NCBI RefSeq assembly: GCF_905147045.1
Contig: NC_065904.1
Span: 3,844,001 to 3,908,000, forward strand
Source: Nymphalis io
Lineage: Eukaryota > Arthropoda > Insecta > Lepidoptera > Nymphalidae
Length of the DNA stretch: 64,000 nt
Direction of reading: 5' to 3'
Shown here piece after piece: positions 50,646 to 61,639 of this stretch. Position 1 is the stretch's first letter; each line of letters begins with the position of its first letter. Below the pieces are notes generated by a model that was not told the origin of the DNA, ran no database searches, and saw nothing but the letters and a program-made list of their open reading frames with translations. A program made the translations under genes and the position numbers.

Positions 50646-51404
50646 TTATTACTGTTGTTATTTATGTAATTTATATATAAAATATAAGATTCATTTTCTT
50701 CATAATAATGTACTTTATCTAACTATTGTCGATCGTTATAGGCAGAATTAATATTTATTTGTTAAAAGTTGAGCGAGTTATTATTTCTGGCAATAAAACT
50801 CGATTGCAAACATAATTATTAAAAAAAATGCTATAGTAATTCACTTCTTTATTTGTAGATTCAACTTATTAGACTACTTGACTAAAATTTCCATTATTTT
50901 CACATTCACATATAAAATGATAACTAAAAATAAATCTTTCGCTCTCGATTGACGAATTCGTTTTAAGTCCATTCATTTGGTAATTTTAAATTGTGGTCGA
51001 AATAATAAAACCTTATCGCAATTTAAATCCGACCACAGTTCATACATTATGGACTTTGCCAATTTATTTACAGTAAAATTCAAATTAAAAGAGAATGAAC
51101 ACTAATAAAAGTAACATTTAAAATAAATGAAATACGTTAATAAATAATAATCATTATTATAAAATGCATTCAAATGTAGTTCTTGTCATAACGCCTTCGC
51201 TATCGTTACCAGTTTCTATTTTAATTGTTAATGTAAAAAATATATAAAAACGTAAATAATGTATAATTATTTTACATAACGTATTCATAGCGGATGTTCA
51301 TGTATCATTTAAAAATAAGTGTTTAATTTTCCCCTTTTTATTTGTCTTTTTGGTTGATTTAAAATGTTTAAAACCAAATGAATGTATCCAATTTATAAAC
51401 TTAT

Positions 51405-51912
51405 TGTTTGTATGTTTGTCCTGTATTCGTCCTAAACTAATCATCCGATTGTGATGAAACTTTAGTATCAGTTCAGCTTACGCCGGTGAAGGATCCTGAC
51501 TCAAAAGACTGTAGACCCTTAGGGTCCGTTCACACAGACCGGCTCGGAGAGCATCGGCCTGCTTTTTTCTTTTCACACAGACCGGGTCGTATACGCTTGG
51601 AATTGGCCGGAGCGGAGCCGCCAACTATTTCACATCGACCGGCTGGAAGAGATCTGAAAGCGGGTGCGAGCGAGAAAGAGCACGCAAGCGGAGCCGGTCG
51701 GCTCCTTTTATTACTTCACACGAAGCGCGTTCAGGCATTTTTAATGACAAAAAAGGTGCAAATGCAAAAATAAACTTTACTACAATCACTCAAAACACTG
51801 TTTCCAACGTGATAAAAATCTGCTCTCCTCTCCGAGCCGGTCTGTGTGAACGGACCCTTACTCTGCCTGTGCGAGTAGGAAACGGGTAGTTTTATATATT
51901 TATAAGTGCTAG
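51405..51912 (+). mobile_element. Helitron-like element carrying a nested MITE
   Basis: A 5' part (GTATGTTTGTCCTG ... CATCCGATTGTGATGAAACT) resumes after the MITE as CTCTGCCTGTGCGAG and ends CTAG at 51909-51912 before T. The similar 5' wording near 6470-6540 supports a shared family. Confidence 0.45.
51522..51857. mobile_element. 336-bp MITE, PIF/Harbinger-like
   Basis: Perfect terminal inverted repeats begin GGGTCCGTTCACACAGACCG and extend through GGCTCGGAGAG, about 31 bp. They are flanked by TTA at 51519-51521 and 51858-51860. The interior holds further imperfect copies of the CACACAGACCGG and GAGCCGG motifs and encodes no transposase. Confidence 0.85.
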
Positions 51913-51964
51913 TAGGATTTATAAGTAGCCAGGGTGACCATATCCCATCATTTGATCGTTTTTC

Positions 51965-52070
51965 CTTTCATGTTCACGGCAAGCCCCGCTGAATTTTCAC
52001 GTGGTTAATTTGTGTCTATATTTCATCCCGCGTTTGGCGGAACAACAACATCGCGAGGAAATCTGGTCGA
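51965..52070 (+). repeat. SINE family A, degenerate middle part
   Basis: GCTGAATTTTCACGTGGTTA and ACATCGCGAGGAAATCTGG match the family body. Confidence 0.5.
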
Positions 52071-52905
52071 CTCGGATGAAAATGTTCCACAATAAAATTA
52101 TCCTCAAATCATTTTCTTAAAACAATTTAAAAATGGATTTTCTTTAATTCAAAAAGTTTCATTCAATATTTGAAAAAGTCCCACTTCATTGTTTTTACGT
52201 TAGTATTTATTCTTTGAAAACAGCGTCATTAAATACAAGTACGTATTTACAAATATAACCTTAAGAAACATAATATGTAATTTCGTAACGAGCTAATTTG
52301 TACCTACAAAATTAAGATAATCCTGTTTGGAAATAATTCACGTAAGCTTAATTTTAAGAAGCTAGATGATTTTACGAGTAATTTAATATGATAATAACTG
52401 ATGACACGACACGAGGGATATTTGTTATTATCAGATGTCGAAATTTTTATTGGTCCTTTTTTTATTTACGATTTCGAAGTAAATTATAGTCTATAAATTC
52501 TGCACACAAGTGTGGTGTTAATTTATATATATTAAATTTATGCCAAGAAGATAAATTGAATTGAATTTGTATTTTTTCCTCCTGTCCTTATAATTTACCC
52601 GATTTAAAAAGAGTGTATATAATAAATACACGCAGTATTTGTTACCAGGCAGCATCACAATCTTAAGTTTCAGTTCGTTTATAATAGGTACGGTAAATTA
52701 TAAGAGAACAATGGCAATTACATGTTTTTGTATAAAATACATACTCTTATTTATACGAATAAAATTTAAAAATAATAATAATCAAAAACCTCAATGATGC
52801 TCCAAGATTTATAACTATTTATTATATTTATAAATATTTTGCGCCATTTTGGCTCAGTTTACGCGAAATCTTGTATTTATATGATATTTGGTTAATCAGT
52901 TTCAG
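52071..52905. other. AT-rich DNA before the membrane-protein exon
   Basis: No gene or repeat was recognised. It is either upstream region or the first intron of the next gene. Confidence 0.4.
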
Positions 52906-52907
52906 TG

Positions 52908-55900
52908 ATGGAATTAGTATCGTTCGTCAAGGAAGTACTACAGAATGCAGCGGAAAGTGCAGCGAGCTATCGGCTCGGGCAGACCGTGCTCCGCTACATG
53001 GACCGAGCGCTCTGGATCGTGGAGAAAAGCGCAAGATGGGCTGTACCACCACCGTGTTCGTTCACTTGCAATTATTCCAAAATCATAAATTGAATTTTAT
53101 ACGCTCTTAAATGAACTAGTTCGGATATTATGCCAAACCTTACAAATACAAATCTTACTACTTATAATAAACACATTCCATAAATTCCAGTCTTAAAATC
53201 TAGATGTCTAATTATTTATCCGAAAATTATTTATTCTGTCTTTTAAAACTAATATTTTTAGTTTTTTCTTTTTTTTTTTATATAAAATAGGAAGGCGGAC
53301 GAGCATATGGGCCACCTGATGCTAAGTGGTCACCAACGCCCATAGACATTGGCCATCACCAATGCGCCACCAACCTTGGGAACTAAGATGTTATGTCCCT
53401 TTTGCCTGTAATTACACTGGCTCACTCACCCTTCAAACCGGAACACAACAATAACAAGTACTGCTGTTTTGCGGTAGACTATCTGATGAGTGGGTGGTAC
53501 CTACCCAGACGAGCTTGCACAAAGCCCTACCACCAGTAAATTCTTTCGATGGTAACATTCGCGTTGATAGAGATATTATAAATCTATATTTATACTTGTC
53601 ATGTCTGCTTAACACATTACATTATAGTGGATCAAGAGGAAAGGCCACAGCCGGAGCTGATTCGTCCTCTTCCGTGGGTATTCTTCCTGGCACTCCTCAT
53701 TGTTCTGCGTGTCACTAGAGAGTCCATATCTCTCGTGAATCTAGCCTTCGGGAAGCCGCCACTCAGATCAGCTGATGTCGTAAGTATCAGTATCACCATA
53801 TTTGGTATTAATCTTCTAAATATAGGATGTTCAGGCCAAGACCTCGAATATTTTTAGTGATAATATAACAACATGATAGCTATATTTACATTAAGTTATA
53901 TTTTATTGTATGTATTTTATTGTATGTATTTTATGTATATTTAAATTTAATACGATAAAAGCAAAATCATATTTTGTTTTTATCGTATTCCTAATTATGA
54001 TAAAAAATTGTTTATTAAAAGACTTTTTACCAGACATTAAATTTTGCCTTATAGATCACATACATTGTATGTACTGAGTTATTACAATGATGCTTAAAGT
54101 TAATACCGTCCCCAAATCTACATATAAATCTATCGCTATTTTAAAAATATTTGTATTTAAAATTGATGAGCTTTGCGAACAAACGAATCTATATAATACG
54201 GATTATAAATTGTAGGGTACTGGTTTATCATGTTTATTAAAATATATTTTTTACATACGTATAATTATGATAAACTATAATTTTAAAATAAGTACACCTT
54301 AAATTTACGACGTAATATCACGTTAAGCATTTTTTGTTAAATATCCCACGCGTTTTTACGATTCAAATAAGATGTAGTGTACATTCAAGAAACATCTATC
54401 ATTTTTATCGTTAAAAAACGTGAGTCCGTCCGGTCATTAGTTCTAAGAATACAGGCAGATCAATAGATAAGCGCTTAATAATAAGTAGAAATAAATAGCC
54501 ACTGATAGCAATACATTCATTAGCATTATTAATAATTATTATTCCATACATATTAGCTAATTTGTTTATATCACATGATAAATTGTCGATGTTAATGAAG
54601 TGTTTTGTTTAAATAAACAAGTGACAATCGGATAACAATTTCGGAAAAATTACATGATAAGTATAAATACAAATAACCTATTTTTTTTTGTTGTAGGAAA
54701 ATTAAGTAGAAGCGATTTAAATATATTTATTGTACTATTTATAATATTTATTGACTTTAATTCAGATATTACCATTGTATTCATGTTTTATTGACTATTG
54801 CGAGACATTGGATGATCTATCACGATAAAATCGGAAGTCTAACGTATACATATGAATTTTAAAATATAAACAATTATTACGTTAAAAATTAAGTTAGAAA
54901 AAAAAGAAGAACAATAAATGAAAATAATCCGAGTGGTACGTCAAGGCGATGTATCGCTAATATTATTTCCAAAGATTTTTTCCATAGTCTTCTACTTGTA
55001 AATTTATTTCACAGGTAATATATATTCAAAGTAAGCGTCGCTACCTCCGCACTCTCAAGTACCAAGGCAACCGCATGATGCGCGCACGTACCGAGCCCAC
55101 GACGCGGGAGTCTTGGTTCAGCAGTTTTCAGTCCCTTTTCGAGTTCACGATGTGCTTCAGGAGGCAGCACTATGGTAACAATAACACGCAACTCAGTAAT
55201 GGAGATGAGGTTCTGGTAAGTTTATATCATTCACTATATATTATAAAACATTGGTAGATACTTGCCTTTCACGCCGAAGGTTGTGGGTTCGATTCCCACC
55301 CAGGACAGACATTTGTGTGCATGAACATGTCTGTTTGTCGTAGTAATTATATTTTTTTTTTCTTCATATTGGTAGAATAATATTGTAAATTATATTGATA
55401 ATATAAGCTCGAGTAAACACAACCAATGTGTATAAATATAAAATAAACTAATTTAAATAAAAGAAGAATGTTAAAAATTACAACAACGTAATTATTTATG
55501 CATTTGAAAGAAAAAATATTTAATTGACGAATCGGTTGGCGTGGTTGGTGGATGCTTGCCTTTCAGGCCGAAGGTTGTGGATTCGATTCCCACCCAGGAC
55601 AGATATTTGTGTGCATGAACATGTCTGTTTGTCCTGAGTCTGGATGTAATTATCTATATAAGTATGTATTTATAAAAGAAAAGTAGTATATGTGGTATAT
55701 CAGTTGTCTGGTTTCCATAGCACAAGCTTTGTACAAGCTTAATTTGGGATCGCATGGCCGTGTGTGAAAAATGTCCCAGGATATTATTATTATTACTATA
55801 GTGCCCCGCCGTTCCGTCTGTCTGTACGTAATATATGAACTCTATATATTTGGTTGTTTTTGAGTTTATATATACTGTATATAAACTCAAAAATTACCAA

Positions 55901-58900
55901 ATATATTTTCATACGGTTGTCACCACTGAACAGAGTGTGATTCATAAGAAAGGTGAAGGTGTATAATTCATTAATGTTTTGTATAAATTGGCTGAAATAT
56001 GACGATAAATGTTGAGGATGACAGAAAAAAACATGCCGATTGGGAGCTTTACTGGCGTGCGTGATCCAATAGTTATATGTATAATATTACGATATAAAAG
56101 TTTTATGTAAATCTTTATTTGACCCGTGAGAAGCAGGTCGGGTCGCTAGTAAAATATAAATACAAATAATAGAATTGATAAATATATAAACCTACTGTCA
56201 CAAGCCGTCACAAGAACCGAGATGGACCAGGGGTAAGAACGCGTGAATCTTAACCCGGGAGGGTTCAAACCCGTGCTGAAAGCACCACTGAATTTTCATG
56301 TGCTTAATTTGTGAATAAATTCATCTCGTGCTTTACGTTGAAGGAAAACATCGTGAGGAAACTTGCATGTGTCTAATTTCACTGAAATTCTGCCACATGT
56401 GTATTCCACCAACCCGCATTGGAGCAGCGTGGTAGAATAAGCTCCAAACCTTCTCCTCAAAAGGGGAGAGGAGGCCTTTAGCCCAGCAGTGAGACATTTA
56501 CAGACTGTTCTAGAAAATCTAGTATTTTTTTCTTTCTATACTTATAGAGCCGGTTATACGACAAACCTTTTGTAAGGCGTCCGATCAAATAAGTTGAATC
56601 ATTTACAAATTTATTAAATAAAGAGCACACTAATTTATATTAATAATTTTATAAAATAAAAATAACTTATAATTGAATAAATTAATAGTGACGTAATTTT
56701 GCGTTATAATGCGTTGAATGTTCAGTTGAATATAAATATGTATGTATGTCTACAAAAATTGATGCATGAATTGGTACTCATGATGTCCAAATGTGTTGTG
56801 ATGTTTAAAGGTGGTGAAGAGAAACAAGCGAGGACGGGAAGCGGACGCCGACAGCAGCATGGAGCGACTCATAGAGAAGATGATGGTCGACATCGACGCA
56901 GACTCCGACGACTCGTCGGGATACACGGTGACCTATCTTAGTATTTATTAAATTAATAATAATAATTTATTTACACACCCAAAAGATACATGTACACAAT
57001 TTGTTTGCAGTATTATCTAACTCTAGGGTTTTTATTAACAATAGCAGCACAATAATTAAATGCTAAATTAAAAAACCTTCCATGCATTTAAGCATTTTTT
57101 TATGAAATAGGTAAGTGGTCACCACCGTCCATAGAAATGGGCGTTGTAAGAAATATTAATCATTCCTTACATTGACAATGGAATACAAGCCTTGAGAACT
57201 AAGGTCTCATATCCCTTATGCCACTCATCATAATATAGTTCCACTGCCTCACTCACCCTTGTAACCGGAACAGACAATGCTAAATATGGCTGTTTGGTGG
57301 TAGAATATTTGAGGTATGGGTAGTACCTACCCAGACTGGCATGCACAAGGCCTTACCACAAAGTAAATCTAAAAAAGTGTAAAAAGTAATAACCTGTAAA
57401 TGCCCCACTGCTGGGATAAAGCCTTCTCTCCTTTTAGAGAAGGTTTGAAGCTTACTCCACCATGCTGCTCCGATGCAGATTGGTGGATACTCGTTGCAGA
57501 CTTTCATCCGCCATATGCGGGTTTCCTCACGATGTCATCCCTCATCGTCGAGCACGAGATGAATTATAAACACAAATTAACGAGAAAATTTCAATGCCGT
57601 TATTAAATTATTTTATTGTTTAACTTTCAGTTAACCAACATCACAAATCCAAGAAGCGACAAATCTGATTACAACACCGAGTCGGACCAGGATACTATAC
57701 AAACAAATAAAAACGCGGATGGCAACGGTAACAGGAGTAATTCCTCAGCCGAGGGTAATACCTATGATGAGACTTGGGCTGCTACAGACAATACAGATGA
57801 TACAGAGCTACCGAACAGTGATCATATATACAAATTGGACTCGAAGAAATATTCCATTGACTTTATAAAAGCCGAAATTAGCAACCAGGTGGAACAGATT
57901 ATAAAAAATCAACATAAAATATGTAAGTTTTTTAATTGTAGCCATATAGCTTAAATAGACAATAAAATAAGGTATAGTCTAGTCTAGTAGGTAGTATAGT
58001 CTCGTTTGGAGCTTATTCCAGCACGCTGCTCCAATGCGGGTTGGTAGAATACACATGTGGCAGAATTTCCAATGAAATCAGACACATGCAGGTTTCCTCA
58101 CGATGTTTTCCTTCACCGTCAAGCACGAAATAAATAAGCTCCAAACCTTCTCCTCAAAAGGGAGAGGAGGCCTTTGCCCAGCAGTGGGATATTAAGGCTG
58201 TTGTTGTTATATAAGCTCGTATCATTTGGTATTAAGATAATCACTCATCTGCACGTTTACATATTATTTAATAGTATGTGAACACACACAAGTGAATCAT
58301 GTGACGCAATGTCACTTTTTTTTTTAAAATAAAAAACATAAATTATCCGGTATGAACTGGTTAAATTTGGTATGTTACTTTTACAGAACTGTCATTGTAC
58401 CAAAAGTATGGGCCTTGTTGCCTTAATAATTAAAGATATTATTATTATTACAGCGCTTAATCGGGTTGAAAACTTTTCACTTATATTATCCCTTCACGTA
58501 TCAAATTAATTTAAACTTATTTCTTAATATACAATCATAAGTTCCGATCTTTCATTTTCTTATGAGAACCTCTACAGCCGATTCCAATGCCAGGAGTGTA
58601 GGTAAATAAATAACTTTGACCTTGAATCGATATGACTCATTGGTCGAGTTCTAAATAATCTGTGGTATTCAGTATGGAATACTTCTTTACTGGTGGTAGA
58701 GCTTTGTGCAATCTCGTCTGGGCAGGTACCACCCACTCATCAGATATTCTACCGCAAAACAGCAGTACTTGTTATTTATTTTGTGTTCCGGTTTGAAGGG
58801 GGAGTGAGCCAGTTTAATTACAGGCACAAGGGACATAACATTTTAGTTCCCAAGGTTGGTGGCGCATTGGTGATGTAAGCGTTGGTTTACATTTCTTACA

Positions 58901-61634
58901 ATGCCAATGTCTATGGGCGTTGGTGAACACTTACCATCAAGTGGCCCATATGCTCGTCCACCTTCCTATATTATAAAAAAAAGGGATTGAAATATGGATA
59001 ACATATTCATTTAATGTTATAAAATTAGACACCTTGAGGTATTATTGTTTTATTGAATGTTTATGCAATGAATCTGATCTTGAATTGACAAGAACTGCAA
59101 GAACTTTCATAGGGAATTATAATTAAATTATTAAAAATATAACTCTTTTTTATTATATCTTATAAAGTTTTATAAATAGAAGAGAATATATGCAGAGTCT
59201 AGTCTATAGTCCAAAACTATGATATTGATAGAAGTATTTTTGTTTTCAGCGAATGGAAGAGCAGCTAATGATTCTTCGATTAATGAAAGGTATAAATCCA
59301 ATTAAATTTTATTAAAAAGTTTAATTTAATATTTTACCCAGAATACAAAATAAATGAAATAAAAATACTACATAACATTTTAATTATTAAAGTACATAAT
59401 ATTATATTATAATAAATTCAAATTATTACAAATTAGTTCTCAATTGACAGCATTGGTAATTTCATTACATTCTAATTTTAAATATATTATATAAGATTTT
59501 TCACAATTATTTTTTAAGAGAAAAATTTCTTATTGATTGCTTACACAAATAAAGTATCCATGATTAAAATAGCAACTTTTGGAAAATTTATGGATTTATT
59601 CAATAAGTAGTTAAAATTGCATTTTTAATAAAATATTGGGCACCGACTGTCAGGCGAGTTTCAGTCAAAACTATAATATAGATACAGGATTTGATGATAA
59701 TCTTTTATTAAAACATAAATCTATAGTCCTACAGATGCTGAAGCGGGATATTGAAAAGAATCATTGCATCGTTAACTGCAAACAATGGTAAGGATATTAT
59801 AAAATATTCTCCTAGTCTAGTAAACTATATATTAAAAACAGTATATATCTATTTGCCTCGATAGTGTAATGATATAACTATATATCTGCTATATGCAGAT
59901 CCAGACTGGTGGTAGAGCTTTGTGCAAGCTCGTCTGGGTAGGTACCACCCACTCATCAGATATTCTACCGTAAAACAGCAATACTTGATATTGTTGTGTT
60001 CCGGTTTGAAGGGTGAGTGAGCCAGTGTAATTACAGGCACAAGGGACATAAAATCTTAGTTCCCAAGGTTGGTGGCGCATTGGATATGTAAGCGATGGTT
60101 GACATTTCTTACAATGCCAATGTCTAAGAGCGTTGGTGACCACTTACCATCAGGTGGCCCATATGCTCGTCCGCCTTCCTATTCTATAAAAAAAAAAAAA
60201 AAAAAATCCTAATGTACCAGGTTCGATATCTAGGTCCAGCCAATAGTACAAATTACTAAATATAAAAAGTTATTTGTTTTTTCTGCCTAATTGGTTAGTT
60301 AAGATTTGCTGCTGTGACCGAAATTTAGTCATTAATGCAACATCATCACAATAATTATTAAACAGACATATAAAGTTCCTAGTTCTCGTCTTGTTGGTGG
60401 GGGGGGGGGGGGGGGGTAGACAGGCGTTAAGTATAATAAAGTCCATGTCCTACTTGGGGGATTAAGATTGCTTCGTACCAACTTTTATCAAAATCGTTTC
60501 AGTAATTCAACCGCGAAAGCCTTACAGACAGATTACTTTCGGATTTATGATGTTAGTATAGAAAGTAAAACAACTTGTAATGTTGATTTGATTCCATCAA
60601 CTGCATTAATGTTGTACCTAATATTATTAATATAAAAATTGTATGTATGCATACTCCTTATGTTGAAATTAATTAATAAGATGTTATATGTTTACAGATA
60701 CAACAGTGAATTCCAAAAGTAAGAACAAATATTCGGGTACTCGTCGATTTTTTTTTTTTAATTTAATAAGAATATGTCATATAAGGTTTTTTTTATACAA
60801 TTCAGTTTTTAAATATATTTTTTTATAGATATTTTTTAAATTCTGTTTATCGCATGTATGTTTTGAATTTATTATTAACAACTCCCGAAGGAGAGGCGTA
60901 AGCGACCAGAGCGTCTAATGTTGCGGTTACACATGTGCGACATATCGAATACGACGTTCTTTGGCAAAGGGATGTCCGTCTGACGTATTGATATATGCAA
61001 GTAGACCGGTTGTCTAGTTACATCATATTTTGTCAAGTTACTAACGACAGAAAGACTAAGACTAAAAATTCAACCGTTTTAGATTTTTTTTTTAAATATT
61101 ATTGGTAGGCGGGCGACCACCAGCCATAGACAAGGGCAATGTAAGAAATATTAACTAAACATTACATCGCCAATGCGCCACCAACCTTGGTAACTATAAT
61201 GTTATGATATCTGTAGTTACACTGGCTCGCTCACCCTTCAAACCGGAACCCAACAATACTAAATATTACTGTGTAGCGGTGGAATATCTGATGAGTGGGT
61301 GGTACATACCCAGACGGACTTGCAAAATGTCCTACCCTTTATTGTAATGCACAGACTTACCATCGAAAGCTCTACGTCGTATTCTATCCTTGGTTTCGTT
61401 TTACGCTTATTTTGTATGACATATCATGACAGAAAATTTGTTTATATTAAATTTTGTCGAAGCTTATTCATGTCCGAATTCAATTATTATTTAAAAAAAC
61501 ATTTTGTCTGTTAAAATAGATCGACTGAGCATATTTCCTATATTTATTATAGATATAAGTAATATAAGTTTTTTTATTCCTCTTTTTTTAGTGACGTAAG
61601 ATTTCATCGATTAAAAAACGGCATTTCGTTGTAA
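52908..61634 (+). CDS. Unrecognised protein with one hydrophobic segment, about 371 aa
   Basis: Exons: 52908-53055, 53628-53779, 55015-55215, 56811-56927, 57631-57922, 59250-59289, 59665-59787 and probably 61592-61634. Phases fit throughout. Residues 1-50 are probably helical (Met-Glu-Leu-Val-Ser-Phe-Val-Lys-Glu-Val-Leu). Pro-Leu-Pro-Trp at 63-66 leads into a short hydrophobic run (about 64-76), a possible membrane anchor. Basic residues (Ser-Lys-Arg-Arg-Tyr-Leu-Arg) follow, then an acidic patch (about 190-204), then a long Asn/Asp/Ser/Thr-rich region. I do not recognise the family. The donor of the first exon (CCGT then GTTCGT) is not ideal but is the only one that keeps the frame. An upstream exon at 46247 may add 21 residues. 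The 3' end seems alternatively spliced. Confidence 0.6.
53262..53535 (-). repeat. Retroposon family D, nearly full length
   Basis: Reverse-strand copy with its A-tail as the T-run at 53262-53280 and 5' end at CTACCACCAG. About 30 bp around the TTACAATGCC motif are deleted. It lies in the first intron of the membrane-protein gene. Confidence 0.85.
53860..55010. other. AT-rich intron, nothing recognised
   Basis: Intron 2 of the membrane-protein gene. It has a near-tandem TATTTTATTGTATG repeat near 53900-53940 and no retroposon. Confidence 0.45.
55252..55345 (+). repeat. tRNA-headed SINE family C, truncated
   Basis: Contains CCGAAGGTTGTGGGTTCGAT with a B-box-like GGTTCGATTCCC, then ACATTTGTGTGCATGAACAT. 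The A-box side is incomplete. Confidence 0.65.
55525..55800 (+). repeat. tRNA-headed SINE family C, near full length
   Basis: A-box-like TTGGCGTGGTTGG and B-box-like GATTCGATTCCC are followed by ACATGTCTGTTTGTCC, AGCACAAGCTTTGTACAAGC and an ATT-repeat end near 55780-55798. It lies 180 bp after a truncated copy of the same family. Confidence 0.7.
55800..56152 (+). mobile_element. Helitron-like element with internal foldback
   Basis: Homologous to 33050-33345 and ends GTCGGGTCGCTAG before T. It also contains a long AT-rich inverted repeat at about 55844-55905 (TTTTGAGTTTATATA and its complement). Confidence 0.5.
56213..56515 (+). repeat. SINE family A, full length
   Basis: Head with CCGAGATGGACCAGGGGTAA and B-box-like GGGTTCAAACCC, full body, and the 3' terminus GGCCTTTAGCCCAGCAGTGA. 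Intronic in the membrane-protein gene. Confidence 0.8.
57110..57360 (-). repeat. Retroposon family D, old divergent copy
   Basis: TAAGTGGTCACCACCGTCCA to ACCCAGACTGGCATGCACAA are recognisable on the reverse strand, with many substitutions. Confidence 0.65.
57391..57605 (-). repeat. SINE family A, divergent
   Basis: The reverse strand carries the 3' terminus (CCCACTGCTGGGATAAAGCC) and body to CACAAATTAACG. It ends 25 bp before the splice acceptor at 57630. Confidence 0.7.
58004..58195. repeat. SINE family A with inverted 5' part
   Basis: 58004-58128 is a reverse-strand middle section of the SINE. 58133-58195 is the forward 3' section. The two are adjacent in the intact SINE and overlap by 14 bases (AATAAGCTCCAAAC). 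Confidence 0.8.
58690..58982 (+). repeat. Retroposon family D, full length
   Basis: CTGGTGGTAGAGCTTTGTGC to the A-run. It has a unique TTATTTATTTTGTG expansion in the middle. Intronic. Confidence 0.85.
58983..59249. other. AT-rich intron remainder
   Basis: Nothing recognised apart from the acceptor TGTTTTCAG at 59249. Confidence 0.4.
59905..60206 (+). repeat. Retroposon family D, full length, young-looking subfamily
   Basis: Almost identical to 15945-16238, sharing all its diagnostic variants, with an uninterrupted A-tail of about 19. The close match and long tail suggest recent insertion. Confidence 0.85.
60399..60416 (+). repeat. 18-base guanine run
   Basis: An uninterrupted G run in AT-rich DNA, preceded by TTGTTGGT. 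Length may be affected by sequencing or assembly. Confidence 0.8.
60430..60560 (+). repeat. Transposable-element 3' fragment
   Basis: TATCAAAATCGTTTCAGTAA and ACCGCGAAAGCCTTACAGAC followed by GATTACTTTCGGATTTATGA. Related to 30044-30200. Confidence 0.45.
60709..60729 (+). other. Candidate 21-base cassette exon of the membrane-protein gene
   Basis: GTTTACAG precedes and GTAAGAAC follows a 21-base segment. It has the same phase-2/phase-2 symmetry as the 59665-59787 exon. Joined after exon 59289 it reads on in frame; joined after 59787 it creates TGA at the junction. Confidence 0.35.
61084..61336 (-). repeat. Retroposon family D, divergent
   Basis: Reverse-strand copy with a T-run at about 61084-61093, CAATGCGCCACCAACCTTGG and a decayed 5' end (GACGGACTTGCAAAATGTCC). 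Confidence 0.7.
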
Positions 61635-61639
61635 ATTTA

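Noticed and set aside
52871..53110. 79-codon forward frame starting MYLYDIW
   Set aside because: It is out of frame with the exon that splices onward; the +1 frame starting at 52908 continues through eight exons.
55525..55600. A possible genuine tRNA gene (A- and B-box-like motifs)
   Set aside because: No full cloverleaf; the same head is repeated at 55252 and is followed by a SINE body.
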